DNA of 64,000 nucleotides from NCBI RefSeq assembly GCF_020511155.1, contig NZ_CP041216.1:3782001-3846000 (forward strand). Direction: 5' to 3'. Positions within the stretch are counted from its first letter, which is position 1; every line of letters starts with the position of its first letter. The translations under genes and the position numbers were made by a program. The notes below the pieces were generated by a model. That model was not told where the DNA came from. It worked only from the letters and a program-made list of their open reading frames with translations, and did no database searches. Positions 18,215 through 28,543 of this stretch are shown here, in pieces. The stretch comes from Shewanella glacialimarina. GTDB lineage: Bacteria > Pseudomonadota > Gammaproteobacteria > Enterobacterales > Shewanellaceae.

Positions 18215-20308
18215 TTACTTCTTAGCTTCTGCAGCTTTACGCTCTTTAACTTGCGTAACAACTTTCTCAGAAACGCTGTTAGGACATTGTGAGTAGTGAG
18301 CAAATTCCATAGAGAATTGGCCACGACCTGAAGTCATAGTACGTAAAGAACCGATATAACCGAACATTTCTGATAACGGTACTTCAGCTTTAATACGAAC
18401 ACCAGTCATACCAGCGTTTTGATCTTTGATCATACCGCGACGACGGTTAAGGTCACCAATTACGTCACCCACGTTGTCATCTGGGCTGAACACGTCAACG
18501 TTCATGATAGGCTCAAGAAGTTGTGGCTTAGCTTTAGCGATAGATTGACGGAACGCGCCTTTAGCAGCGATTTCGAACGCGATAGCTGAAGAGTCAACTG
18601 CGTGGAATGCACCATCAGTTAATTCAAATTCAACGTCTAACACTGGGAAGCCAGCGATAGTACCTGTGTTCATCATGCTACCAAAACCTTTCTGAACCGC
18701 AGGCCAGAATTCTTTTGGAACGTTACCACCAACAACAGAAGACTTAAACACAAAACCTGTGTTTGCAGCACCTGGACGGATTTTATAGTCAATTTTACCA
18801 AACTGACCAGAACCACCAGACTGTTTCTTGTGCGTGTAGCTATCTTCAACTTCTGCTGTGATAGTTTCACGGTAAGCAACCTGTGGCTCACCAACAATTA
18901 GTTCAACACCGTAAGTACGCTTAAGGATGTCTACTTTAATGTCTAAGTGAAGTTCACCCATACCTTTAAGGATGGTTTCACCAGAATCTATGTCAGTTTC
19001 AACACGGAAAGATGGATCTTCTGCAATCATTTTACCGATAGCGATACCCATTTTCTCACTGCCGCCTTTATCTTTTGGCGTTACAGAGATAGAGATAACT
19101 GGCTCTGGGAATACCATGGCTTCTAGTGTACAAGGGTGCTTAGGATCACATAAAGTGTGACCAGTTTGCACGTTCTTCATACCAACGATAGCAATAATAT
19201 CACCAGCTTGCGCTGAATCAATTTCTATACGTTCGTTAGCATACATTTCAACCATACGGCCAACACGCTCAGATTTGCCAGTGAATGAGTTAAGGATGGT
19301 GTCACCCTTCTTCAAACGACCAGAATAAACACGTACGAATGTTAATGCACCAAAACGGTCATCCATAATCTTGAATGCTAATGCTTTAAACGGAGCATCA
19401 ACGTCAACGATTGCGAATTCGCCATTTTCGTTACCTTCTTCGTCAGTTAGCGGTTGTGGATCAACTTCAACTGGATCTGGAAGATAGTCAACAACGGCAT
19501 CAAGCAATAACTGCATACCTTTGTTCTTGAATGCGCTACCACAGTATGTTGGGAACACAGCCATTGTACGAGTACCAGCACGGATACAACGCTTAACATC
19601 TTCAATAGATGGTTGAACGCCTTCCATGTAAGCTTCTAATAAGTCATCGTCTTGCTCAAGAGCAGTTTCGATTAGCAGTTCACGGTATTCTTCAACTAAA
19701 TCAACCATGTCTGCTGGCACATCAGTAATTTCGAAGTTTTCTGGTAAACCAGAATCATCCCAAATGTGCGCTTTACGAGTCAGTAGGTCAACAACACCAC
19801 TGAACTCATCTTCGATACCGATTGGTAAAACCATCACTAATGGGTTAGCCGCTAAAACGTCTTTAGTTTGCTTAACAACATTCAAGAAGTCAGCACCCAT
19901 ACGGTCTAACTTGTTTACGAAGATGATACGCGCAACTTCTGAATCGTTAGCATAACGCCAGTTAGTTTCTGATTGAGGCTCAACACCGCCTGAACCACAG
20001 AATACGCCGATACCGCCGTCAAGTACTTTAAGCGAACGATATACTTCAACTGTGAAGTCTACGTGGCCTGGAGTATCAATAACGTTGAAACGGTGATCAT
20101 TCCAGAAACAGCTTACTGCTGCTGACTGAATGGTAATACCGCGCTCAGCTTCCTGTTCCATGAAGTCAGTTGTAGATTCGCCATCATGCACTTCGCCGAT
20201 TTTGTGGATCTTACCGGTTAGCTTAAGGATACGCTCGGTGGTCGTGGTTTTACCCGCGTCAACGTGAGCGAAGATACCAATGTTTCTGTATTTGGATAAT
20301 TCGGTCAT
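18215..20308 (-). CDS. fusA: Elongation factor G paralogue (stand-alone)
   Basis: Translational GTPase that moves tRNA and mRNA after peptide bond formation or splits ribosomes in recycling. The 697 residues cover all five EF-G domains. G motifs include AHVDAGKTT (14-22), [10 protein letters not shown] in switch I, DTPGHVDF and NKLD, and domain IV has the usual glycine-rich SGGSGQFG loop. It is not flanked by rpsL, rpsG or tufA, so this is the second EF-G copy of Shewanella (often called fusB), not the str-operon gene. Its own terminator lies at 18166-18197. Whether it does elongation, recycling or a stress-specific role cannot be read from sequence. Confidence 0.9.
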   Translation of the reverse strand: MTELSKYRNIGIFAHVDAGKTTTTERILKLTGKIHKIGEVHDGESTTDFMEQEAERGITIQSAAVSCFWNDHRFNVIDTPGHVDFTVEVYRSLKVLDGGIGVFCGSGGVEPQSETNWRYANDSEVARIIFVNKLDRMGADFLNVVKQTKDVLAANPLVMVLPIGIEDEFSGVVDLLTRKAHIWDDSGLPENFEITDVPADMVDLVEEYRELLIETALEQDDDLLEAYMEGVQPSIEDVKRCIRAGTRTMAVFPTYCGSAFKNKGMQLLLDAVVDYLPDPVEVDPQPLTDEEGNENGEFAIVDVDAPFKALAFKIMDDRFGALTFVRVYSGRLKKGDTILNSFTGKSERVGRMVEMYANERIEIDSAQAGDIIAIVGMKNVQTGHTLCDPKHPCTLEAMVFPEPVISISVTPKDKGGSEKMGIAIGKMIAEDPSFRVETDIDSGETILKGMGELHLDIKVDILKRTYGVELIVGEPQVAYRETITAEVEDSYTHKKQSGGSGQFGKIDYKIRPGAANTGFVFKSSVVGGNVPKEFWPAVQKGFGSMMNTGTIAGFPVLDVEFELTDGAFHAVDSSAIAFEIAAKGAFRQSIAKAKPQLLEPIMNVDVFSPDDNVGDVIGDLNRRRGMIKDQNAGMTGVRIKAEVPLSEMFGYIGSLRTMTSGRGQFSMEFAHYSQCPNSVSEKVVTQVKERKAAEAKK

Positions 20309-20626
20309 GATTCAACTTTAATGATTAGTTTAAGAAGTAGACGGAGCATGCGAAAAGTACCGACACACCGCACATCAGGTTATTTTAGGCGCATATTGTA
20401 AATTGGAACCTTGCTGGGCGCAAATAGGAGTTGCAATATTTATGGCTTTTCATCAAAAAAAAACACCAAATAAGGCAATTAATCTATACAAAACAGCAAA
20501 ATAAAAAAAATCGAATATTTTTTAACCAAACAAGAAAAAAACCACCATTTGGTCAAAATATTGCAATTCACCTACCTTAAAGCCAATTAAGATATTTTTT
20601 ATTGAAAAATGGAGCTGATTTAAACA
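20309..20626. other. Upstream region of the EF-G paralogue
   Basis: About 320 AT-rich nt between the carboxylase terminator and the EF-G start, rich in A runs near 20455-20535 on the plus strand. Such A/T tracts can bend DNA and raise promoter strength. No frame of note and no clear operator were seen. Confidence 0.5.
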
Positions 20627-20656
20627 AAAAAATACCCGCACTTGGCGGGCATTTTT
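20627..20656 (-). terminator. Terminator of the fused carboxylase gene
   Basis: Hairpin ATGCCCGC / GCGGGTAT on the minus strand with one G-U pair, flanked by A and T runs, 42 nt after the carboxylase stop. Confidence 0.85.
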
Positions 20657-20697
20657 AGCTAACTGGCAAAATTTGCTTATCCTAGCTAACTAAGCCG

Positions 20698-23600
20698 TTA
20701 TGCCTCAACCGGTGAGATAACAAACAATAGATCATTTTGTGAAACTTGTTGACCGTTACTGTTTAAAATACGCTCTATACGGTATGTCTGATCTTCAGGA
20801 TACAAGACAGCATCTTGACGGTTAAAGCCGGCTAATGTCACTTGCGAGAACATCTTCATAGCCTCTGTTAAGGCTAAGGTTTGATCCACAGTCACTATGT
20901 CGCCTTCTTTAACAAAATCAGCTTCACCCGGTGCTGGTGAAGTGTAGAAAATACCTGCGCCCTGTGCCAATACTTTCAGCTCATTACTTTCACCAACACG
21001 TAACGACTCAGTATCTACTTTAACGTTTTCTGCCGCAGCTTCCATTTCCGCAATAAGCTCAGGAATATCTAGCTCAGCCATTAAGCGTGGTAAGTAGTTA
21101 GTGTCGTATACGCCTTCATTGAAAGTGCGATCTTTAAGAATACGCTTCAACAACGGAATGTTGGTCGCAATACCTTTGATCACGACTGTATCTAAGTACT
21201 CATACATTTTCTTGATAACATCTTCACGATCGATACCACGAATAATGATTTGTGCAATTAAACTGTCGTAGTATGGTGATATTTCTTTACCGGCTTCAGC
21301 AATCGAAATCAGCTCCACATCATCACGCTTTGGCATTATACATTCAGTGATCATACCTGGGTTAGGTAATAGCTGCAGAATACCATGACTGTCTAAGGCG
21401 GCTTTCTCGGCCGTCACACGTACTTCCATCGCATAGCCTTGATCAACCGGCTGAAGGTTTTCAATTGAACGACCTGCGGCGATATCAAACTGTGCACTAA
21501 CGATATCAATACCTGAAGTGGCTTCAGTAACAGGATGTTCAACTTGCAGACGTGTATTCATTTCCATGAAGTACACTTCATTGGCATCTAAGTTGTAAAT
21601 AAACTCAACAGTACCGGCGCCCATGTAATCAGTTGCGACACCCAATGCACGAGTATATTCCATCACGCGTTGCTTCAGTTCTTCTGGCAACATAGTTGAG
21701 CCAGACTCTTCAATCACTTTTTGGTTATTACGTTGCACAGAACAATCGCGAATACCCAATACCTTGGTATTACCGAATTTATCACGTAGCAATTGGACTT
21801 CGATATGACGTAAGGAGGTGACATACTTCTCTAAATACAAGTCGCCATTACCAAACGCAGCTGCGGCTTCTGTCGCCGTTTTTTGGAATAAACCAATCAT
21901 ATCCTCGGCGCGCTTAACTACCTGAATACCTTTACCACCACCACCTTGCACAGCTTTAAGTAGTACTGGATAACCAATTTCAATTGCCACATTTACCGCT
22001 TGCTCAGCATTAGTCAAAATACCATGGCTACCTGGAACAACTGGGACATTTTGCGCTTGAGAGGTATGAATCGCGTTAGACTTATTACCCATAGTGGTCA
22101 TTGAATGCACACTTGGGCCAACAAAGTTAACACCGTTATTCACACACAATGCTGCAAATTGTGGACTTTCTGATAAGAAGCCAATACCAGGGTGAAGCGC
22201 ATCAACATCTTCGTAGTCAGCCACTCTTAATACTGAATAAGCGTTTAAGTAACTTTCATCAGAGGTGTTACCACCAATACAAACCAGTTTATCGGTTTCT
22301 TTTAGCATATCCGCAGGCACAGAAGTCATATCTGGATCGGATGCAACTAATACTACGTTGATATTATTATCATGTGCTTTGCGAATTAACTTAACCGCAG
22401 TACAACCACGGGCATGAATAAGCACTGTGTTAATAGGTTTCATTAATGCACGAGGATCATTTTGAAGAATAACTTCTTCAACCTCAATTACTTCAGGCAC
22501 TAGCGAAGATAGGGCTTTATCAATAACGTCTTCAATACGCGCTGTTGGCAATGGCATTAATGGATCGATACCCGTCAACAAACCGTCTAATGTGTCGCTA
22601 AATGGGTTGTACACTAAGCCCGTCATTGCACCTGGCACTTTGGATAAGTAATTCGACAGTGTCGCGGTAGACGGTAAATATGCTGGTACCACCATTTGGC
22701 CTGCAAATGGCATATTAGTGCCAGACAAATAGTAAGTTTGTACTAACGGATGCGTCACAAAACTAGCCTGCGCACCACCAGTACAGTCACCAAAACCAAA
22801 CATCAATACAGGTAATTCATTATCACGAATAAAACGTGTAATACGGTCATTTACCACAGCCATTGAGAATAGTGCTGCTGCACCTTCTTTGGTTTGCATA
22901 CCACCAGAGCTAATAAAGCAGATAACCGGCAGTTTACGCTTTGCACATTCAATTAATAGCGCACTAAACTTCTCAGCGCTGGCCATATCAAATGCACCCG
23001 CTTGGAAGGCGATATTTGATACTGCCACACCCACGCGTAGTTTTTTACCTTCGTGCTTAAAATCAGCAAGACCTGTTATCAAACCACAGGGGCGAATTTT
23101 CTTATCAATGGCATCTTCAATCGATAAACGGAACCCAGGGAAGTTAAGCAAGTTAGCCGACATTTTGTCTGCATTAATTTCGTCAAACTGAGTAAAGAAT
23201 TTGGCAACCACATTCTCCCAACCCATTTTGCCTTTTTGCTTCTCTTCACGAAGGACCTTCTGGATTAATAAATCTTGATAACCCATGGTCAAACGGTTCC
23301 AGAAATCTTTACGACGACCAATACGTACAGGGTTAATTGTCCCTGTGTATTTGTCGTGGTCATCTTCACTGTCGAAGTATTCTGGTAATAAACGTTCAAA
23401 GAAGTAAGTCAAAATAACGAATAATGAATCGTTAAGTTGTGGGAAACCAACACTTTTCCATTGTTCTACACGGGTTAATAACTCAGCACGATTTGATTGT
23501 GCCATAAAGTATTTAAGCCATTTGTAGAACTTAGCTTTGTCATTGGCTTCATCATTAGTTGAAAGTGCATTATCAATCGATTTATGCAGTAATTTATCAA

Positions 23601-25251
23601 CTGATGCACGCGCCAAGCTTTTCGACATCATCGCTTCTTTCGAAATAGACGCTAAGCTGCCCACAACGTTGTCATACAAGGCATTAAAGATCAGAATATT
23701 GTGACAGTGCCAAATAAAATCTTCACGAAGTTCATCATTAACCACTACATCTAATACGGTCAGTTGATTTAGCTCAGGCCATGCGGCTTGCGTTGCTGAT
23801 TTTGGCAATGACTCTAAATGCTGAATTAAGCCTTTAAAGTTGTTAGCTGCGTTACCTTTCCAACGGTGGAATAAAGACCAGGCGAGATTAAAAATTAATG
23901 CCTTACGCGCTTTTTTATAGTTCTCTTTCGGCTCACCCAAAATAAAGCGAGTAATGACGTTACGTTCAGTAGACACCTCACTGCGTTTAGTCGAGAAGTT
24001 GCCCCATAACTTATTAAGATCTTCATCATAAACAAGCTTATCAGGGTTTGTTAACCAAGCTTGGAACACACGCTCTTGCTCTTGCTTAATTCGCTCAAGC
24101 AAGTCACCTTCCGGTACACTCACTTTTGATAAACGACCATACTGCTCAAGCGAGATAGAATGGATACGGCTACGTAAGGTCAGGTAACGTAAATAACGGT
24201 ATGCACTACCAAAAATATTATGGTGCATAGTCGGGTTGCTTGCCACAGCCAAACCGGTATTATTTTCAAGGGTAACGAGATTCTTAGACGGCGCTAAGAA
24301 ACGCTGTAAACTGCGATCATAATGTTCTTTTAAATCGTCAGACTCACGCACAAAGTTCACTGCCGCACGTTCAACCGCTTCGATTGAACTAATAATGGCA
24401 CGGCGTAAGTTATGTTGACGCTCATCTTTATCACTTGGGGTGAAATCGATAATGCCGTCGATACAGCCTGCGGTATAAAGCTCTTCTGGCGATACGCCCA
24501 CTGACTTAGCGCATTCTTGCCAAGACAAGTTGTACTTACGTGCAATGCTTTGTAGGCCTTGAGGTTGAATAGTATTGAAAATACCATCACGAATAGACAA
24601 CAAAATGTTAGCTGCTGCCAGTGGAATAGCACCACCGGAGTAACCTGCACCAATCACAATACCCACTGTAGGCACGTCAACGTTGGCGCTTTCTGCAATG
24701 GCTTTAGAAATAGTATGGGCTTGGTTTTGACTATTGGCGATCTCACCCGCATCGGCACCAGGTGTGTCGATAAGGTAAATAATAGGCATTGATAATTCAG
24801 CAAAGTGACGAATCGCTTTGCACGCCGCAAGGTGATGCTCAGGCATCCAGGCACCATTAGCGGTACTGCGCTCTTGGGCAATAAAACCAATTCGGCGAGT
24901 ACGAGTACCAAAATTTAACTCAACTTCAGCACGGTAGAATGACCCTAGGTGGCTTTCTGCAATGATTTTACCTTTTAAATCGGCAATCATGCGTTTAGCG
25001 CCAGGACGATTTTTGTCTTGCGATGGTAAAATAACTTTATTGACGTAACCGTCAACATCTAAAGACGCCAAGCCTTTTAAGTTTGCTTGTATAGCATCTT
25101 CAGTTAATAACCCTTTAACTTCTTCCGATAAACTCTGCTTACTATGGGCAGGAAATAACGAAAAATCTTTAGCCAGGTGTTCAGCTTGTAAAAATAATGG
25201 ATCCGCTGATAGTACTTGAGTCTTGTTAGCGGGCTGCTTTTTGCTGGTCAT
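20698..25251 (-). CDS. Single-chain acyl/acetyl-CoA carboxylase (CT-alpha, CT-beta, BC, biotinyl)
   Basis: Biotin-dependent carboxylase with all four activities in 1517 residues. In order: an AccA-like carboxyltransferase domain (about 90-300, with IDTPGADAG and GAGYSGGA at 201-208), a helical linker (about 300-600), an AccD-like domain (about 620-930, with FISSGGMQTKEGA and FGDCTGGAQASF), a biotin carboxylase (about 960-1400, glycine-rich KAVQGGGGKGI, MNTRLQVEHPVTE), and a biotinyl domain with the biotin lysine in EAMKM (Lys1466). Substrate is probably acetyl-CoA, giving malonyl-CoA, but propionyl-CoA cannot be excluded. Divergent from a LysR gene, with its own terminator. Family members of this layout occur in other Shewanella beside the same EF-G paralogue. 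Confidence 0.9.
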   Translation of the reverse strand: MTSKKQPANKTQVLSADPLFLQAEHLAKDFSLFPAHSKQSLSEEVKGLLTEDAIQANLKGLASLDVDGYVNKVILPSQDKNRPGAKRMIADLKGKIIAESHLGSFYRAEVELNFGTRTRRIGFIAQERSTANGAWMPEHHLAACKAIRHFAELSMPIIYLIDTPGADAGEIANSQNQAHTISKAIAESANVDVPTVGIVIGAGYSGGAIPLAAANILLSIRDGIFNTIQPQGLQSIARKYNLSWQECAKSVGVSPEELYTAGCIDGIIDFTPSDKDERQHNLRRAIISSIEAVERAAVNFVRESDDLKEHYDRSLQRFLAPSKNLVTLENNTGLAVASNPTMHHNIFGSAYRYLRYLTLRSRIHSISLEQYGRLSKVSVPEGDLLERIKQEQERVFQAWLTNPDKLVYDEDLNKLWGNFSTKRSEVSTERNVITRFILGEPKENYKKARKALIFNLAWSLFHRWKGNAANNFKGLIQHLESLPKSATQAAWPELNQLTVLDVVVNDELREDFIWHCHNILIFNALYDNVVGSLASISKEAMMSKSLARASVDKLLHKSIDNALSTNDEANDKAKFYKWLKYFMAQSNRAELLTRVEQWKSVGFPQLNDSLFVILTYFFERLLPEYFDSEDDHDKYTGTINPVRIGRRKDFWNRLTMGYQDLLIQKVLREEKQKGKMGWENVVAKFFTQFDEINADKMSANLLNFPGFRLSIEDAIDKKIRPCGLITGLADFKHEGKKLRVGVAVSNIAFQAGAFDMASAEKFSALLIECAKRKLPVICFISSGGMQTKEGAAALFSMAVVNDRITRFIRDNELPVLMFGFGDCTGGAQASFVTHPLVQTYYLSGTNMPFAGQMVVPAYLPSTATLSNYLSKVPGAMTGLVYNPFSDTLDGLLTGIDPLMPLPTARIEDVIDKALSSLVPEVIEVEEVILQNDPRALMKPINTVLIHARGCTAVKLIRKAHDNNINVVLVASDPDMTSVPADMLKETDKLVCIGGNTSDESYLNAYSVLRVADYEDVDALHPGIGFLSESPQFAALCVNNGVNFVGPSVHSMTTMGNKSNAIHTSQAQNVPVVPGSHGILTNAEQAVNVAIEIGYPVLLKAVQGGGGKGIQVVKRAEDMIGLFQKTATEAAAAFGNGDLYLEKYVTSLRHIEVQLLRDKFGNTKVLGIRDCSVQRNNQKVIEESGSTMLPEELKQRVMEYTRALGVATDYMGAGTVEFIYNLDANEVYFMEMNTRLQVEHPVTEATSGIDIVSAQFDIAAGRSIENLQPVDQGYAMEVRVTAEKAALDSHGILQLLPNPGMITECIMPKRDDVELISIAEAGKEISPYYDSLIAQIIIRGIDREDVIKKMYEYLDTVVIKGIATNIPLLKRILKDRTFNEGVYDTNYLPRLMAELDIPELIAEMEAAAENVKVDTESLRVGESNELKVLAQGAGIFYTSPAPGEADFVKEGDIVTVDQTLALTEAMKMFSQVTLAGFNRQDAVLYPEDQTYRIERILNSNGQQVSQNDLLFVISPVEA

Positions 25252-25376
25252 CCTTAGATCCTCTGCGTCGTTAGCCTCTGAAATTTTTAGCCCGTAAATA
25301 TAACTTTGTTAATAGGCTAATTACCATATAAACTACCTTGGACGCTTTGTTCCATAAATGAGACAGTGAGGGTAAT

Positions 25377-26288
25377 ATGCCGGATTTGAACGGTATGATG
25401 CTGTTTGCAGCGGTAGTAAGGGCTAACGGATTCTCTCAAGCTGCACGAGACATCGGACAAGCTAAATCAACAATTAGCCGTAAAGTTGCTCAACTTGAGG
25501 AAGAATTAGGGGTGCGGTTACTGCAACGCAACACCCGAAATATCAGCTTAACCCAAGTTGGCGCACTATATTTTCAGCATTGTGAAGCCATTAGCCAAGA
25601 AATTGAAGCCGCTAATGCCATCATAGAAAACACCCATAATGATATTTCTGGTTCATTAAGAATTGCTATTCCAGTGTCTTTCTCACAAGAAGTAATTGGT
25701 CACTTATGCTCTAGTTTTATGCGACTTTACCCCAATATAGAATTAGATATTCAGTTTACCGACAGCGACATTGGCCTAGTGGGTGAAGGTTATGATATTG
25801 CCATTAAGTACGGTCCTTTACAGTCTTCTGATTTAGTAGCCAGATTACTGTTTGAAAGACAGCCGATTTTAGTCGCCAGCCCAAATTATATTAAAAAACA
25901 TGGCGTTCCTGCTTCGCCGCAGGAGCTTAATCAGCACCAGGGCATATTATTAGGTACTAGCTTATCAGCGCCGATTTGGTCGGTAGGCAAAGGCAACCGT
26001 AAGTTTATGGCCACCTTTCAACGTAAAGTACGGGTTAACAGTGCAAAAATGGTTAAACGCTTTGCCTTAGATGATTTTGGCATTGCCTTATTGTCCAATA
26101 CCAGCTGTAAGCAAGAAATTGCCTCAGGCAATTTAGTGCCGATATTGCAAGAATGGCCAATGGACTCGATTAAAGTGTATGGCGTTTACTCAAGCAGACG
26201 ACAGTTAGCATCAAATATTAGTGCCTTTTTGGACTTTATTGCTAAGCGTTACAGTAATCAAGAATCATTAAGCGCGATAATGAAGTAA
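25377..26288 (+). CDS. LysR-family transcriptional regulator
   Basis: 303 residues: N-terminal winged helix-turn-helix (about 2-60, FSQAARDIGQAKSTISRKVAQLE) and a LysR substrate-binding domain (about 88-290). No signal or membrane segment. The subfamily looks like the broad group of LysR proteins with a short C-terminus that repress or activate a divergent gene. Its start lies 125 nt from that of the fused carboxylase on the other strand, so it is a good candidate regulator of that gene. A T-N11-A LysR box was not pinned down. GTGAGGGT just upstream of the ATG could serve as the ribosome site. Confidence 0.93.
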   Translation: MPDLNGMMLFAAVVRANGFSQAARDIGQAKSTISRKVAQLEEELGVRLLQRNTRNISLTQVGALYFQHCEAISQEIEAANAIIENTHNDISGSLRIAIPVSFSQEVIGHLCSSFMRLYPNIELDIQFTDSDIGLVGEGYDIAIKYGPLQSSDLVARLLFERQPILVASPNYIKKHGVPASPQELNQHQGILLGTSLSAPIWSVGKGNRKFMATFQRKVRVNSAKMVKRFALDDFGIALLSNTSCKQEIASGNLVPILQEWPMDSIKVYGVYSSRRQLASNISAFLDFIAKRYSNQESLSAIMK

Positions 26289-26446
26289 AGCATCAGCTTT
26301 ATAATGGAGCTAATCCATGAATATAAGCTGATATTAATCCATAAACCCCTTTGCCAATAAAGGCTGTTTTTATGGTATAACCAAGTTATTAATGGCGAAA
26401 TAATCAACTAGCACTCGTCGCTATCAGCTTCTCAAGGACCCCCAAG

Positions 26447-27613
26447 ATGGTATCAATACGCCTACTCATGCTTTCTAGTTTGGCTTTAATGGCCACTGCT
26501 ACTATCACTCAAGCAAACACGTTAACTAAAGATGTAGAAGAACTGCGCTTACCTTTGGCCAGTAAAACCATGCCACGTATTGTCGACCGCTATCAGGACG
26601 TCACCGAAGGCCTTAACAATAAGCTGTCCAGTGCAACCGATGAACTAGCTATTACTCAAATGGTCGCTAACGAAGGGCATCGTTTATGGCTGCAGGCTGT
26701 AAAAGACGTACAATCAGGCCATACGGATGATCGCGCTTTATATTGGAGCCGACTGATGATGCGTGAAAGCCTTAAAACACAAAGAGTCGGTTATAACATT
26801 GCGCCTTGGCAGCGTGAAATTTTGGTCAGCGCGATTGAAAAAACGTCACGTGGTTTTAGTGATATTCATTTTAAAACTGATACACGTATTAAAATTTTAC
26901 TGACAGGCTTCGATCCTTTCTTCCTCGATAAAGATATTGGTCAAAGTAATCCTTCAGGTGTCACAACCTTAGCCTTAGATGGTTATCAATTCAATATCGA
27001 CGGTAAAATAGCTCAAATAGAAACAGTCATGATCCCGGTACGTTTTGCTGACTTTGACAAGGGGATAATTGAATCTTTACTCAAACCTATTTATCGCGAT
27101 AACAGTGTTGATATGATTTTCACTGTTAGCATGGGCCGTGAACAATTTGATATCGAACGTTTTCCGGCTCGAAATCGCAGCGCTGCAGCACCTGATAACC
27201 TTAATGTATTAACTGGTGCCTCTAAAACTAACCCATTGCCGCCAATGCTAAATAACCAACCTTTAAATGGCCCTGAGTTTGTAGAGTTTTCACTGCCAAT
27301 AATAGCGATGCAAAAAGAAAAAGGTCATTGGCAAGTTAATGATAACCACCAGGTCAGCACCATTGACCGTGGCCAGTTTGAAGCAAAGTCGCTAAATGAA
27401 CTACAAAGCGAAACGTCTGTTGAAGGCTCTGGTGGTGGCTACCTTTCTAATGAAATCTCTTATCGTAGTATCTTATTGATGCAACAATTTGGTCGTAACA
27501 TTCCTGTTGGTCATATACACACACCTAAGGTAAAGGGTTATGATTCACAGGCTGAGCATGACATTGTCGAGCAAATTAAAGTGATGATTACGGCTGCGGC
27601 AGCAAGCCTATAA
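26447..27613 (+). CDS. Secreted pyroglutamyl-peptidase I-like protein with Ser for the catalytic Cys
   Basis: 388 residues with a signal peptide (cleavage near ITQA-NT, residue 24). Residues about 145-388 resemble peptidase family C15: LLTGFDPF, then SNPSG, the ERF segment with the catalytic Glu, and IHTP with the catalytic His (His358). In known pyroglutamyl peptidases the nucleophile is the Cys of FVCN; the matching place here reads YLSN with Ser334 (codon TCT). It may use serine, be inactive, or bind rather than cut. The N-terminal 145 residues match no family I know. AAGGAC precedes the ATG. It stands between the LysR gene and sprT. Confidence 0.75.
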   Translation: MVSIRLLMLSSLALMATATITQANTLTKDVEELRLPLASKTMPRIVDRYQDVTEGLNNKLSSATDELAITQMVANEGHRLWLQAVKDVQSGHTDDRALYWSRLMMRESLKTQRVGYNIAPWQREILVSAIEKTSRGFSDIHFKTDTRIKILLTGFDPFFLDKDIGQSNPSGVTTLALDGYQFNIDGKIAQIETVMIPVRFADFDKGIIESLLKPIYRDNSVDMIFTVSMGREQFDIERFPARNRSAAAPDNLNVLTGASKTNPLPPMLNNQPLNGPEFVEFSLPIIAMQKEKGHWQVNDNHQVSTIDRGQFEAKSLNELQSETSVEGSGGGYLSNEISYRSILLMQQFGRNIPVGHIHTPKVKGYDSQAEHDIVEQIKVMITAAAASL

Positions 27614-27703
27614 CTTTTCTAGTTAACGTTATTTAACGGTTTATCGTTAAAACGAATATAATTTAACTCAGCTTGTTCAGCCCACTTATTTAAAGGTGTT
27701 ACC

Positions 27704-28345
27704 TTGTCACAACGTTTGTACCAGCATTTTCACACTATGGCTCAAAAACTGGGCCTTAGTGTTAATTCACTTACCGCTAAATCAAAGGCGAGCTTAACTT
27801 ATTCAAACCAGCAAGCTTTCACTCACACACACATTGTTCATGCTAAGGATATTAGCGAGATTCAGCAAAGTGTTATCGATAAAATTGAAATTGATTATCA
27901 ATTGGCTGAGCACTATTTTAAGCAAACGTTTCCGCGTCCATTGGTTCAATTTACCTTAAGGGGTAAAAGTGCTGGTACAGCTCACTTGCAACTCAATAAA
28001 CTGCGCTTTAATCCAATATTACTTGATGAGAACACAGCTATATTTATTGACGATGTGGTACCCCATGAAATCAGCCACTTACTCAGCTTTCAACTATTTG
28101 GCCGAGTTAAACCCCACGGGGCTGAATGGCAAACTATTATGCGAAAGGTTTTTAACCGCGCACCCAAAACCACTCACCAGCTTGATACACAGTCGGTACG
28201 AGGCAAACAATTCGAGTATTTTTGCGGTTGTGGCAGCGTGCAACTTAGCGTGCGACGCCATAACAATGTGGTAAAGGGCAAAACGCAGTACCGCTGTAAA
28301 TCCTGTCAGCATACCTTGCAAAATGCACCGCTCTCACAAGCGTAA
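27704..28345 (+). CDS. sprT: SprT-family zinc metallopeptidase-like protein
   Basis: 213 residues with a zinc-peptidase motif HEISH and, near the C-terminus, a zinc ribbon (FCGCG and YRCKSCQ). The family resembles SPRTN, a DNA-protein crosslink protease, but bacterial SprT has no firm role. The reading frame opens with TTG, with AAAGGTG 5 nt upstream; an ATG at 27737 would cut off a conserved-looking N-terminus. The order sprT-endA-rsmE-gshB matches E. coli, which supports the call. Confidence 0.88.
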   Translation: MSQRLYQHFHTMAQKLGLSVNSLTAKSKASLTYSNQQAFTHTHIVHAKDISEIQQSVIDKIEIDYQLAEHYFKQTFPRPLVQFTLRGKSAGTAHLQLNKLRFNPILLDENTAIFIDDVVPHEISHLLSFQLFGRVKPHGAEWQTIMRKVFNRAPKTTHQLDTQSVRGKQFEYFCGCGSVQLSVRRHNNVVKGKTQYRCKSCQHTLQNAPLSQA

Positions 28346-28543
28346 TGCAAACTTACTGCTTACCTCATCTATAACTAATAAGCGCCAAGGTAGTAAACAA
28401 GAACCACAGCATCAAACAGATTTCATCCACCTATCATTGCATCAGTCGAAAGTATCCCTTACCATTTCGCCAAAATGACAGGCAAGGCCAGTTTTCATAA
28501 CAGCTTTAGTCTGCAATATTGACATATTAAGGTCCGCGCTATC

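Noticed and set aside
18215..25251. Many antisense frames of 60-100 codons across the EF-G and carboxylase genes
   Set aside because: They are shadows of strongly coding opposite-strand genes, with no ribosome sites or family likeness.
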